Of a DNA stretch of 64,000 nt, positions 16,862 to 25,125 are shown in pieces. Each line of letters begins with the position of its first letter. The first letter of the stretch is position 1. A model generated the notes under the pieces. That model was not told the DNA's origin. It ran no database searches and saw nothing but the letters and a program-made list of their open reading frames with translations. This DNA comes from Nocardia vinacea. Its GTDB lineage: Bacteria; Actinomycetota; Actinomycetes; Mycobacteriales; Mycobacteriaceae. The stretch is taken from the NCBI RefSeq assembly GCF_035920345.1, contig NZ_CP109149.1, forward strand, positions 682,001 through 746,000. The letters run 5' to 3'. The position numbers and the translations under genes were made by a program.

Positions 16862-18106
16862 TTGCACACTGATTCAACAAAGCCCGGCCCTATCGCGTTG
16901 GGGTCGCCGATCGATACCGACGGCCCGCGCGTACCGCTCTATTCCGAGGAATTCGCAGCAGATCCGCACCGCGCGTACCGTGACATGCGCCGCCAGTTCG
17001 GATCTCTGGTACCGGTGGACCTATCGCCTGGTGTGCCGGCCACTTTGGTGGTCGGCTATCACACCGCCGTACGAATCCTCAACGATCCCGACCACTTTCC
17101 AGCGGACCCGCGCACCTGGCAGAAGAAGATTCCCGGCGAATGCCCGGTCCTGCCGATGCTGGAATGGCGGCCTAATGCCTTACGCAGTGCCGGAAACGAG
17201 CATTTGCGCTATCGACAGGCAAATGCGGCAAGCTTGGCCGAGGTCGATCTGCACGCACTGCATACCGTCGTCGAAAATGCCGCCATTCCACTGATCAATG
17301 CCTTCTGCGGTGACGGTGCGGCCGATCTGATCAGCCAGTACGCATTTCCGCTTACCTTCCAGGTGTTGAACGAGATGCTCGGCTGCCCGGCGGAGATCGG
17401 CCAGCAGGTCGCCACCGGGATGGCGGCCATCTTCGAAGGTGTGAACGCCGACAAGGGCAATGCGATGCTCACCGACGCGCTGTTCGAGCTCGTCACACTG
17501 AAGCGCAGCGTCCCCGGCGACGACATCACCTCGCGGTTGATCGCGCATTCGGCCGTGCTCTCGGACGAGGAGATGATCCACCAGCTCGTCACCGTCTACG
17601 GTGCGGGCATCGAACCGCAGCAGAATCTGATCACCAATACGCTGCTGCTGATGATGACCGACGACCGGTTCGCGGGCAACGTGCACGGCGGAAGTCTTTC
17701 GACCCGTGACGCACTCGACGAAGTGCTGTTCACCGATCCGCCGATGGCGAACTATTGCGTCTCGTATCCGAAACAACCGATCCTGATCGACGGCGTTTGG
17801 CTGCCTGCACATCAACCGGTCGTCATCAGTATGTCCGGATGCAATAACGACCCCGCCGTCGGGGTTAACGAATTCGGGCCCAACCGTTCGCATCTGGCGT
17901 GGAGCGTGGGCCCACACGCCTGCCCGGCGCGGTCGGTCGCTTATCTCATCGTCCAGGACGCCATCGACCAACTGCTCGATGCCCTTCCCGAAATGCGTTT
18001 GGCGACAACACCCGAACAACTCGCCTGGCGGCCGGGACCGTTCCATCGGGCGCTGGTATCCCTGCCCGTCGCCTTCCCCAAATCCCCTCCGCTAGCCATG
18101 CTTTAA
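16862..18106 (+). CDS. cvnE: Conservon-associated cytochrome P450 (CvnE type)
   Basis: 414 residues from TTG 16862. The heme-ligand loop reads [15 protein letters not shown], so the cysteine is present, but the usual leading Phe and the Leu after Cys are changed. In the I helix, where P450s normally have an Ala/Gly-Gly-x-Asp/Glu-Thr motif, it reads [16 protein letters not shown], with no acid-Thr pair. Such altered P450s in conservons may sense or bind ligands instead of oxidising them; that is inference. The AT-rich codon use and TTG start are unremarkable. Operon with cvnD (7 bp) and the next P450 (13 bp). Confidence 0.9.
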   Translation: MHTDSTKPGPIALGSPIDTDGPRVPLYSEEFAADPHRAYRDMRRQFGSLVPVDLSPGVPATLVVGYHTAVRILNDPDHFPADPRTWQKKIPGECPVLPMLEWRPNALRSAGNEHLRYRQANAASLAEVDLHALHTVVENAAIPLINAFCGDGAADLISQYAFPLTFQVLNEMLGCPAEIGQQVATGMAAIFEGVNADKGNAMLTDALFELVTLKRSVPGDDITSRLIAHSAVLSDEEMIHQLVTVYGAGIEPQQNLITNTLLLMMTDDRFAGNVHGGSLSTRDALDEVLFTDPPMANYCVSYPKQPILIDGVWLPAHQPVVISMSGCNNDPAVGVNEFGPNRSHLAWSVGPHACPARSVAYLIVQDAIDQLLDALPEMRLATTPEQLAWRPGPFHRALVSLPVAFPKSPPLAML

Positions 18107-18119
18107 GGAGATTTCCGTA

Positions 18120-19337
18120 GTGCAACAACCCATTACCCTGGATTTGACGGGAACCGATATCCAGGGCGAATCCGCACGCTTGCGCGAGCGCGGGCCGGTG
18201 GCGCTGGTGGAACTGCCCGGCGGTGTGCGGGCCTGGTCGGTAACCGATGCCGGGCTGCTCAAGAAGTTGCTCGTCGATGCGCGAGTGTCCAAGGATGCGA
18301 GCCAGCACTGGCCCGCGTTCATCAATGGCGAGATTCCGCAGGACTGGCCGCTTTTCCTGTGGGTCGCGGTGAACAATATGTTCACCGCCTACGGTGTGGA
18401 CCACAAGCGGCTGCGCAAGTTGGTCGCGCCCGCATTCACCCATCGGCGCACCGAGGCGATGCGCGGCCAGATCGAGCGGATCACCCAGGAACTGCTCGCC
18501 GAACTCGCGAAGACGCCCGCGGGCGAATCGGTCGATCTGCGTGAGAGTTTCGCGTATCCGCTGCCGATCCAGGTCATCTCCGAATTGATGGGTGTGCCCG
18601 AGGAACTCAATCCGGGCTTACGCAAATGCGTCGACGGTATTTTCGACACCTCGCTCGGTCCGGAGGAGTCGCAGGCGAACTACATGGAGATGTATCGGAT
18701 CCTCGGTGAATTGGTGGCGTATCGGCGCGACCATCCCGGCGACGATATGACCAGTCTGCTGATTTCGCACCGCGATGAGGACGACGGGTCTCAGCTAACC
18801 GAGCAGGAATTGATCGATACGCTGCTGCTTGTCATCAGCGCCGGGCACGAGACCACGGTCAATCTGCTCGACCAGGCGATCTTCGCGCTGCTGACCAATC
18901 CGGAGCAGCGCGCCGCACTGGTCGCGGAGCGGGCGACCTGGGCCGATCTGGTCGAGGAGGCGTTGCGGTTCGAGGCGCCGGTCGCGCATCTGCCCCTGCG
19001 GTTCGCGGTCGACGATATCGAGATCGACGGGGTGCATATCGCCAAGGGCGAGCCGATTCTCGCCTCGTACGCGGCCGCCAACCGTGATCCGAAAGTTCAC
19101 GGTGACACCGCCGATCAATTCGATGTTGTCCGAGACAGTAAGGACCACTTGGCTTTCGGGTACGGGGTGCACCATTGCCTGGGGGCGCCGTTGGCTCGGC
19201 TCGAGGCATTGGTGTCGTTGCCCGCGATCTTCGCGCGCTTTCCGAATATGCGGTTGGCGGCGGATCCGTCCGAGTTGGGGACGGTGGTCAGTTTCATCTC
19301 GAATGGGCATGCCAGGCTGCCGGTTATCCTGGAGTAG
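18120..19337 (+). CDS. Cytochrome P450, canonical (CYP107-like), last gene of the conservon operon
   Basis: 405 residues from GTG 18120 preceded by AAGGAG at about 18107. All normal P450 signatures are present: I-helix [16 protein letters not shown]-helix EEALRF (ExxR), and heme loop [20 protein letters not shown]. Expected to be an active monooxygenase using ferredoxin; no ferredoxin gene is near. Being co-transcribed with the altered CvnE P450 and the GTPase module suggests that its activity or location is tied to the conservon. Substrate unknown. Confidence 0.93.
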   Translation: MQQPITLDLTGTDIQGESARLRERGPVALVELPGGVRAWSVTDAGLLKKLLVDARVSKDASQHWPAFINGEIPQDWPLFLWVAVNNMFTAYGVDHKRLRKLVAPAFTHRRTEAMRGQIERITQELLAELAKTPAGESVDLRESFAYPLPIQVISELMGVPEELNPGLRKCVDGIFDTSLGPEESQANYMEMYRILGELVAYRRDHPGDDMTSLLISHRDEDDGSQLTEQELIDTLLLVISAGHETTVNLLDQAIFALLTNPEQRAALVAERATWADLVEEALRFEAPVAHLPLRFAVDDIEIDGVHIAKGEPILASYAAANRDPKVHGDTADQFDVVRDSKDHLAFGYGVHHCLGAPLARLEALVSLPAIFARFPNMRLAADPSELGTVVSFISNGHARLPVILE

Positions 19338-19355
19338 TCCACCTGAAAAGCCGGG

Positions 19356-19383
19356 CCCCCTTCCGATTTCGATCGGGAGGGGG
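19356..19383 (+). terminator. GC-rich hairpin after the conservon operon
   Basis: A 12-bp stem, 19356-19367 pairing with 19372-19383 with one T-G wobble and a TTCG loop, lies 18 bases after the P450 stop. It is a typical strong actinobacterial terminator and fits the end of the six-gene operon. Confidence 0.85.
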
Positions 19384-19400
19384 TTCGTGCCTTTCCGGGG

Positions 19401-19726
19401 TCAGCTCGAGGCGTCGATGCGGCCCTGTTTTCGGGCTCGGGCCAGTCCGCGGCGGGCCATCAATCCGTTGGCCAGCAACAGCAGTGTCTTGTTCGGCGGC
19501 GCGAGGAAGCCCGACTCGGTGTGGGGGTAGGTCGCATCGGTGCTGTCGATTTCGATCCAGCCGGTGTGCTGGCGGCACTCGAGACCGACGAGCTGTGGGC
19601 GGTAGGTGTGGGCGAGCTTCGGTTGCTCCGAACGGCGATTCGCGCGCCGAGGGCGCCGCCACCCGAGATTTCCGCACAGGCCGATTGTTCGCCCGAGTTC
19701 CACAGGCGGCGCTTGCAGGCGTGAGG
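19401..19726 (-). pseudogene. C-terminal gene remnant of unknown family
   Basis: The minus frame ending at TGA 19401-19403 reads as protein-like for about 75 residues: HTYRPQLVGLECRQHTGWIE, then TDATYPHTESGFLAPPNKTL and LLANGLMARRGLARARKQGR. No plausible start lies between it and the stop of the upstream gene at 19727, and further upstream the same frame runs through that gene. I read it as the tail of a larger protein whose front was lost. I do not recognise the family. A small independent gene with an atypical start remains possible. Confidence 0.4.
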
Positions 19727-20080
19727 CTACTTGCGACCCAGGCACAGCGTGTAGCTGCCGATTCGGCTGTCGGTACGCGAGTAGTACTTGACAGTGCCGG
19801 GGAACTCCTTGCATGCAGACATTCTGGCAAACTCCGTAGAACCGGTGGAGTGTTCCAGTTTGCCGAGGACGCGGTACTGCGCGTTGGCCCCGAAGCAGTC
19901 GACCTTGGCGATCGAGTCTTCGCCCCGCTCCATCACGCACTCCCCGACATCGGCGACATTATGCTCGCGAACTTCTTTGTTCTCGCACGCCTTGAGACCG
20001 AGCCCATACGCGAGCATGACGCCGCCGACGGCGGCTATCCCCAGCACGTTCTTCACGAGTGTCCGATTCGTGTCGGTCAT
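19727..20080 (-). CDS. Small membrane/exported protein, LppU/SCO3897-like
   Basis: 117 residues from the ATG at 20080, with GAGAG at a good distance upstream; a longer frame from GTG 20095 is less likely. One N-terminal membrane segment (LVKNVLGIAAVGGVMLAYGL) followed by an extracellular part with conserved cysteines: DVGECV, VDCFGANAQYRVLGKL, SACKEFPGTVKYYSR, YTLCLGRK. The Gly-Glu-Cys-Val plus Cys-Leu pattern is that of the LppU/SCO3897 family of unknown function. Probably two disulfides outside the cell. Confidence 0.75.
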   Translation of the reverse strand: MTDTNRTLVKNVLGIAAVGGVMLAYGLGLKACENKEVREHNVADVGECVMERGEDSIAKVDCFGANAQYRVLGKLEHSTGSTEFARMSACKEFPGTVKYYSRTDSRIGSYTLCLGRK

Positions 20081-20319
20081 GATGTCTCTCTTCACAGTCG
20101 TTCGTTAACTCTGATGAAAACAACAGACACGACGTGCAAAAGGTTGGGTTGGACCAGCGGCGTGACTTGCCGCGCCGCGGGGGTGATGGGGCGCATGACC
20201 AGAACCATTCTGTTCGGCGCAGTCGCCCGCAAGATCGCAGTGGCTCGGGCACAGACCGGAGTTGCGGCCCGTGGTCTTCCAGCGGCTACGCCGCATACTC
20301 CGCCTGCGCGGATCTAGGT

Positions 20320-20624
20320 AGCCCGGCTGGTGATCGAGCAGGCCGCGGTCGATGAGGTCGTGCACGCGGCCGACCGCGAACTGGACGGCGGCCGGATCGG
20401 TGGGCAGGGGTCCGTCGATCAGCGGACAGGCCAGGCCGTGGACCGTCGATCAGGCGGCAATCTCGGCGCCGGGCTTCCGTTTGGGGTCCAGTAGTCCGGC
20501 CGACTGCGCCTGATCGAGTACGTGGCCGCGGATCTCGTAGGGGTTGGTGCCGCCGGTGTGCGGTTCGGGTTCGGCGGTGATGAACATCGCACCTGATCGC
20601 CCGCACGCGGTCGGACGAAGCAGG
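20320..20624 (-). pseudogene. TetR-family regulator remnant (C-terminal domain with in-frame TGA)
   Basis: One minus frame gives MFITAEPEPHTGGTNPYEIR, HVLDQAQSAGLLDPKRKPGA, then EIAA, TGA at 20450-20452, and STVHGLACPLIDGPLPTDPA with FAVGRVHDLIDRGLL. This is the WHG-type ligand-binding end of TetR proteins, where a Trp normally precedes S/A-x-V-H-G-L-A. TGA for TGG is a simple nonsense change. The DNA-binding N-terminus is missing; the sigma-factor gene begins 38 bases upstream of the first Met. The remnant's 3' end has no proper stop near LLD. Clearly non-functional. Confidence 0.75.
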
Positions 20625-21515
20625 TCAGCGTGCTGCCCAAGGCCGCAGTTTCTCCGGGTTCCGGATGGCCCAGATGCGGGTGATCCGGCCGTCGGCGATA
20701 TCGAAGGCGTAGACCGACACGACGGTGTCGGCGAGCTGGGCCACCAGGCCGGGTTGGCCGTTCACCGTGCGCTCGACCAGCGCGATCTCGGGACCTCGGG
20801 CGGCGATGTCGATCCAGGCGCGGGCGATCTGCTCGCCGCCGGTGATCGGGCGGAGGAAGGCCGGAGCGAGGCCGCCACTGTCGGCCGTCGCGGTCGCCTG
20901 TGGATCGAGCAGGCCGATCAGAGCCTCGATATCTCTCGTCTCCCAGGCCCGTTTGAAGTCCCGGACCACCTCGGCGCGCTGGGTACTCGGCGGGCTCTGC
21001 GCGGTGCGGATGCGGCGGCGGGCGGAGGAGGCGAGCTGGCGGCAAGCGCCGGGGCTGCGCCCGACGATGTCGGAGACCTCGGCGAAGGAGTAGCGGAAGA
21101 CATCGTGCAAGACAAACGCCACCCGCTCGGCCGGCGTCATGGAGTCCAGCACGACCAGGAAGGCCATACTGATCGACTCGTCGAGGGTGACACGGTCGGC
21201 GGGATCGGCGGGGGCGGGACCACCGAACCATTCGGAACGGTCGGGTACCGGCTCCGGAATCCATTCGCCCACATAGCGTTCCCGCCTGGCGCGCGCCGAG
21301 CCGAGTAGATCGAGGCAGATCCGGCTGGCCACCGTCGTCAACCACCCGCCGGGCGCCCTCACATCCTGTCGCTGCCGCTCGGACAGCGCGTACCAACGCA
21401 TGTAGGTCTCCTGCACCACATCCTCGGCTTCGGCCAGCGAGCCGAGCAGCCGGTAGGCGAGATTGATCAGCTGACGGCGTTCGCTGATCACCGAGCGCAG
21501 GTGCGGATCGGTCAT
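20625..21515 (-). CDS. sigJ: ECF41-family RNA polymerase sigma factor (SigJ-like)
   Basis: 296 residues. Region 2 (LINLAYRLLGSLAEAEDVVQ, ETYMRWY) and region 4 (FAEVSDIVGRSPGACRQLAS) are followed by a 100-residue SnoaL-like C-terminal domain ending in YAFDIADGRITRIWAIRNPEKL. The Asn-Pro-Asp/Glu-Lys-Leu motif is the hallmark of ECF41 factors, whose fused C-terminal domain controls activity in place of an anti-sigma factor. ECF41 genes usually sit beside a carboxymuconolactone-decarboxylase or oxidoreductase gene; here only decayed genes flank it. Confidence 0.92.
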   Translation of the reverse strand: MTDPHLRSVISERRQLINLAYRLLGSLAEAEDVVQETYMRWYALSERQRQDVRAPGGWLTTVASRICLDLLGSARARRERYVGEWIPEPVPDRSEWFGGPAPADPADRVTLDESISMAFLVVLDSMTPAERVAFVLHDVFRYSFAEVSDIVGRSPGACRQLASSARRRIRTAQSPPSTQRAEVVRDFKRAWETRDIEALIGLLDPQATATADSGGLAPAFLRPITGGEQIARAWIDIAARGPEIALVERTVNGQPGLVAQLADTVVSVYAFDIADGRITRIWAIRNPEKLRPWAAR

Positions 21516-21589
21516 AGTGTCGGCTCCTTCGGTCGATATTGCTTCACTGAATCGACGAAATAGCGCCTCGAACTGTGAGACGGCCTGAC

Positions 21590-21840
21590 ATTCCGGCGTG
21601 TTCTTCGAAGATGTGACTTATGAGTTCGCGACGTGACATTCACCGTGGGCGATGATGTGGCATTAGGGCACGGCTTCGGTCGGCTCAGCGGCACGCTGAA
21701 GAACGGATCGGCGACGAGCGGTATGTGGGTCCGGGTCACTTTCGGCTTCCGGAAGATCGACGGCGATTGGTTGATCACGCACGACCAGGCTTCTGTGCCG
21801 TTCGATTTCGACCGGCAAAGGAGTGACCGACCTCGAGCCC
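21590..21840 (+). pseudogene. NTF2/SnoaL-like protein remnant
   Basis: The plus frame from 21633 reads VTFTVGDDVALGHGFGRLSG, SGMWVRVTFGFRKIDGDWLI and THDQASVPFDFD, the C-terminal half of SnoaL-like/DUF4440 proteins. Just upstream another frame gives FFEDVTYEF, which would join smoothly (YEF-RDVTF) if one base near 21627 were restored. The N-terminal half is missing, and the frame runs without its own stop into antisense of the next gene. Remnant of a gene once divergent from the sigma factor. Confidence 0.65.
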
Positions 21841-21930
21841 TGATTCGGGACATCGCGGGCGGTGATGCGGGGTCGCGCATCGGCCGTTCGGATCTCGGCG
21901 GCATCTGCTCGAACCATCTCGAAAATAGTC

Positions 21931-22698
21931 TCATAATTCGATCGCCCGCTTGCTCAAGTGCCGGTAGAGCGTGGCGCGTGAGATGTCGAATTCGGCGGCG
22001 ATCTCATCGATGGGGCGGCCGGAATCTCGCATGTGGCGGGCGGATTCGATCATTTCCGAGGTCATTGCGCCGGGGCGGCCGCGGCGGTTCGGGCGGGTGG
22101 TGGGGACCTTGGCGGCAGGTAGGGGGGCTGGGTCGCTTCGGGCGGCTGACGGCTGTAGATCGGCAGCGGTGCCGAGTAGCCGCCGGGCACCATCGAGAAT
22201 CGCCTCGCGCAATTCGTCGGCGGGCCGGTCGGCGAAGATGACCACCGGATCGCTCAGTGCCGCATAGACCTGGGCGGCACGCACGCGGGTAGTGAAATCG
22301 GCGCGAGGCCCGGCAATCAGTTCCTGGGCCGACAGCGCGATGGTGCGCAATCGCGCGAAGGTCGCCTCGTCGGCGGATAATGCCTGGTCCTGCATTTGCA
22401 TCCGCAATAGCTGACCGTGCGAAAGCCACACCTCGAGTAAACCGGCCACCACCGCCCAGCGGCGTGCCTGCGCGTTCCGCCCGCGTGCCGCCGCCTCGAG
22501 CACCGCTTCGCTGTCGACCAGCAGCGGTTCCACGAGCGCCGCGACGATATCACTCTTGCTCGGGAAGTGGTACAGCACAGCGGTTTTCGTCAGCCCGACC
22601 CGTTCGGCGATCTCGCGCACGGAAACCGTGTGGTATCCGCTCTCGGCGAACAGGTCGAGCGCGGTCTGCAGGATGCGGGCACGCGAATCATCGGCCAT
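21931..22698 (-). CDS. TetR-family regulator with a second, resolvase-type HTH at the C-terminus
   Basis: 255 residues, about 50 longer than a usual TetR. N-terminal TetR HTH (VSVREIAERVGLTKTAVLYH, residues about 25-45), then a helical ligand domain to about 185, a Pro/Arg-rich linker (PTTRPNRRGRPGAM) and a Hin/resolvase-like HTH (about 228-250: IDEIAAEFDISRATLYRHL). Thus two DNA-binding motifs in one chain. It faces an FAD monooxygenase across 95 bases holding two near-identical palindromes, so it probably represses itself and that enzyme, with the monooxygenase substrate as likely inducer. The linker resembles the AT-hook-like GRP sequence. Confidence 0.9.
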   Translation of the reverse strand: MADDSRARILQTALDLFAESGYHTVSVREIAERVGLTKTAVLYHFPSKSDIVAALVEPLLVDSEAVLEAAARGRNAQARRWAVVAGLLEVWLSHGQLLRMQMQDQALSADEATFARLRTIALSAQELIAGPRADFTTRVRAAQVYAALSDPVVIFADRPADELREAILDGARRLLGTAADLQPSAARSDPAPLPAAKVPTTRPNRRGRPGAMTSEMIESARHMRDSGRPIDEIAAEFDISRATLYRHLSKRAIEL

Positions 22699-22720
22699 GG
22701 TGCCCGATCCTACCGCTTGA

Positions 22721-22768
22721 CTGACCGTTGGTCAGCGTCATACAGTCATCTCACTGACCAGTGGTCAG
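22721..22768. promoter_or_regulatory. Two TetR operators in the regulator/FAD-monooxygenase promoter
   Basis: Two 15-bp inverted repeats, CTGACC-N3-GGTCAG, at 22721-22735 and 22754-22768. The arms are identical and only the 3-base centres differ. Start-to-start distance is 33 bp, close to three helical turns, placing both on one DNA face. They lie between the regulator start (22698, minus) and the monooxygenase start (22794, plus). Confidence 0.88.
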
Positions 22769-22793
22769 ACTATTTCGAGACAAGGAGCGGGCA

Positions 22794-24005
22794 ATGCGGA
22801 TTCTGATCTCCGGTGCGAGCATCGCCGGACAGACCTTGGCGTATTGGCTTGTGCGGCACGGCTTCCAGCCGACCATCGTCGAGCGCGCGGCCGGTCTGCG
22901 AGTCGGCGGCCAAGGGGTGGATGTGCGGGATCAAGCGATCGAGGTTGCCGAGCGCATGGGCATCATGTCGCAGATCCGGTCGGCGGCCGCCGATGTCGCC
23001 GGGATGCGGTTCGTGAATACCACCGGCGACTCCATCGCCCAAGTGGATATGCAGAAGATCAAGGACAAGTACGCCAGCGCCGAGGTGGAGATCATGCGCG
23101 GCGATCTCGTCCGGATCCTGCACGGCAGCAACGGCGACGTGGAATACCTGTTCGGCGATTCGATCCGGGCCCTCGACGAGGATGATGACGGCGTCACCGT
23201 CACCTTCGAACACGCCCCGCAACGGCGGTTCGACCTGGTCATCGGCGCGGACGGCCTGCACTCCGCCGTGCGGCGGCTGGCCTTCGGTCCGGAATCGAAT
23301 TTCGTCCGGCACCTGGACCACTACTTCGCCTTCGGCAACGCCGATGCGGCGCTCGGGCCCAACCGCTGGGTCAGCGTCTACAACACCCCGGGCGCGATGG
23401 CAGGCATCTACCGTTCCGGCAATCACGCACAGGCCAAGGCCTACTTCATGTTCCGCAGCCCACTGCTCGACCTCGATCCGCGCGATACCGCCGCGGCCCG
23501 CGCCCTGCTGACCGAACGGTTCGGCACCGAATCCGCATGGCACGTGGCACAGCTGCTCGACGGCGCACTCGCCGATCCGGACTTGTACTTCGACTCCCTG
23601 GGCCAGGTCCACATGGATTCCTGGTCGACCGGCCGCATCGCCCTCGTCGGCGACGCTGCCTATTGCGCCTCGCCCGCATCCGGAGCCGGTGCCGAACTCG
23701 CCCTCGTCGGTGCCTACCGGCTCGCCGGTGCACTCGCCGCCGCGCACGGCGACCACTGCGCCGGTTTTCGCCGCTACGAGCAGAGCCACCGCGCACTGGT
23801 CGACCGCAAACAGCAAATCGGACCGAACCTGCGGCTGATGGTGCCGAAAACCCGCTCGGGCATGGCAATTCGGAACACCCTCACGCGGCTGCCCGTGCTG
23901 GAGTCCATGGCAGGTATGGAACGCATCATGGCGTCGAAGACGAACGAGTCCTTGCCGGAATATCCGGAGATTCCGGTCACTGCCAAGGCGTGCCGTCCGG
24001 CGTAG
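22794..24005 (+). CDS. FAD-dependent aromatic-type monooxygenase (PHBH/TetX fold)
   Basis: 403 residues from ATG 22794 with AAGGAG at 22782. Group A flavin hydroxylase: dinucleotide-binding start RILISGASIAGQTLAYWL, the DG motif region DLVIGADGLHSAVRRLAFGP, and the GD motif RIALVGDAAYCASPASGAGA. It adds one oxygen atom to an unknown substrate; homologous actinobacterial enzymes act on aromatics, polyketides or rifamycin/tetracycline-like drugs. The divergent TetR regulator with paired operators suggests substrate-induced expression, for example detoxification. Confidence 0.92.
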   Translation: MRILISGASIAGQTLAYWLVRHGFQPTIVERAAGLRVGGQGVDVRDQAIEVAERMGIMSQIRSAAADVAGMRFVNTTGDSIAQVDMQKIKDKYASAEVEIMRGDLVRILHGSNGDVEYLFGDSIRALDEDDDGVTVTFEHAPQRRFDLVIGADGLHSAVRRLAFGPESNFVRHLDHYFAFGNADAALGPNRWVSVYNTPGAMAGIYRSGNHAQAKAYFMFRSPLLDLDPRDTAAARALLTERFGTESAWHVAQLLDGALADPDLYFDSLGQVHMDSWSTGRIALVGDAAYCASPASGAGAELALVGAYRLAGALAAAHGDHCAGFRRYEQSHRALVDRKQQIGPNLRLMVPKTRSGMAIRNTLTRLPVLESMAGMERIMASKTNESLPEYPEIPVTAKACRPA

Positions 24006-24015
24006 GGTGCCGACC

Positions 24016-24093
24016 ATGGGGTTCATCTCGCACTACTGCCGCGACCTGGATGGCAATTCGGTGGAGATCGCGGTATATCCGGACCAGGTCTGA
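24016..24093 (+). pseudogene. Glyoxalase/VOC-domain remnant (25 codons)
   Basis: An ATG-to-TGA frame of 25 codons ends with CRDLDGNSVEIAVYPDQV. DxDGNxVE with the metal-ligand Glu is the classic C-terminal end of glyoxalase/bleomycin-resistance (VOC) proteins. It begins ten bases after the monooxygenase stop. The rest of the domain is missing, so this is probably what is left of a VOC gene deleted downstream of the monooxygenase. Confidence 0.6.
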
Positions 24094-24095
24094 GC

Positions 24096-24956
24096 TCAGC
24101 GGCGCAGGAATTCCAGGGTGGCGCGTTCGAAGGCCGCCTTGGCCTCGATCATGACCCAGTGCCCGCTGTTCGGGAACACATGCAGTTCCGCATTGGGAAT
24201 CTGCCGCATCGGCACCAGCGCCATATCGGGCGGGCTGACCCGGTCGTCCAGCCCCCAGGTGAGCAGGGTCGGGCATTGCACCTTGTGCAGCATCGACCAA
24301 TAGGGCGGCGTATTCGAATTCGCCAGGAATTTCTGCTGCATGGCCCACGCGGCCGAGCTGTACATCATGGCGGCGGTCTGCTGAGTATCCGGATGCTGCG
24401 CGGCCGCCCAGCGTTCCTCGATGATCTCATCGGTGATCACCGCGGGGTCGTAGACCATGGCCCGCAACCAGCGCAGCAACTTGTCCCGCTCGGGTTTGTC
24501 GGCGAATTCCTGCAGCAGCCGAATCCCCTCGCTCGGACTGGAGCTGAAGATATTCGGACCGATCCCGCCGATGGTGACCAGCTTGCGCACCCGCTGTGGA
24601 TGCTGGATCGCCAGATTCGCCGCGACGACACCGCCCATCGAATTGCCGACCATGGCCGCGGATTCGATGCCGAGCCCGTCCATGAATCGCAACACCGCCG
24701 CGCCCGCGGTCAGCACGGGATGTCCGTCCACCGGGTCACTCACGCCGAATCCGGGAAATTCGAGGATGTAGCAGTGGAAGTGCTCGGCGAAGACCGCGAG
24801 ATTCCCGCGATAGTTACGCCACCCGTTCACGCCGATCCCGGAGCCGTGCAGCAGCAACAGCGGCGGCCCGTCGCCCGCCTCGTGATAGCGCAGCACGCCC
24901 TGATCGGTGATGAGCTCCCGTTTCGTGCCTTCGTATGTCACGTCCATACCCGACAC
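24096..24956 (-). CDS. Alpha/beta hydrolase, meta-cleavage-product hydrolase type (HsaD/BphD-like)
   Basis: 286 residues from GTG 24956 (ATG 24947 is an alternative). Close in layout to HsaD: YHEAGDGPPLLLLHGSG, nucleophile elbow MVGNSMGGVVAANLA, then GPNIFSSSPSEGIRLLQEF, MVYDPAVITDEIIEERW, acid in TWGLDDRVSPPD and catalytic His in PNSGHWVMIEAKAAFE. Members of this group hydrolyse C-C bonds in ring-cleavage products, including the cholesterol intermediate 4,9-DSHA. A KstR-type palindrome lies directly upstream, which supports a role in steroid breakdown. No other hsa genes are adjacent. Confidence 0.88.
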   Translation of the reverse strand: MSGMDVTYEGTKRELITDQGVLRYHEAGDGPPLLLLHGSGIGVNGWRNYRGNLAVFAEHFHCYILEFPGFGVSDPVDGHPVLTAGAAVLRFMDGLGIESAAMVGNSMGGVVAANLAIQHPQRVRKLVTIGGIGPNIFSSSPSEGIRLLQEFADKPERDKLLRWLRAMVYDPAVITDEIIEERWAAAQHPDTQQTAAMMYSSAAWAMQQKFLANSNTPPYWSMLHKVQCPTLLTWGLDDRVSPPDMALVPMRQIPNAELHVFPNSGHWVMIEAKAAFERATLEFLRR

Positions 24957-24958
24957 GT

Positions 24959-24972
24959 TAGAACACGTTCTA
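24959..24972. promoter_or_regulatory. KstR-type operator upstream of the HsaD-like hydrolase
   Basis: TAGAACACGTTCTA is an inverted repeat with six-base arms and matches the published KstR consensus TnnAACnnGTTnnA at every fixed position. It sits only two bases before the hydrolase GTG start, so the message is probably leaderless or translation starts at the second Met. KstR represses cholesterol-catabolism genes in Mycobacterium and Rhodococcus. Confidence 0.8.
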
Positions 24973-25125
24973 GCTCGGATCGTGCACGACCGCTGATATC
25001 GACCCCCGCAAAACGAACCGTCAGGTACATAATGGCGAAACGCTGGGCGATTCGGGGGTGTGCGCCCGGGCGACTATCTATGATCTCCGCTTGGCAACTC
25101 GGCACCGCACGATGAGGACCGAATC

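Noticed and set aside
21841..22241. Plus-strand continuation of the SnoaL-like frame into the TetR gene
   Set aside because: After about 21840 the translation loses family similarity and is antisense to the TetR regulator; only the front part is a real remnant.
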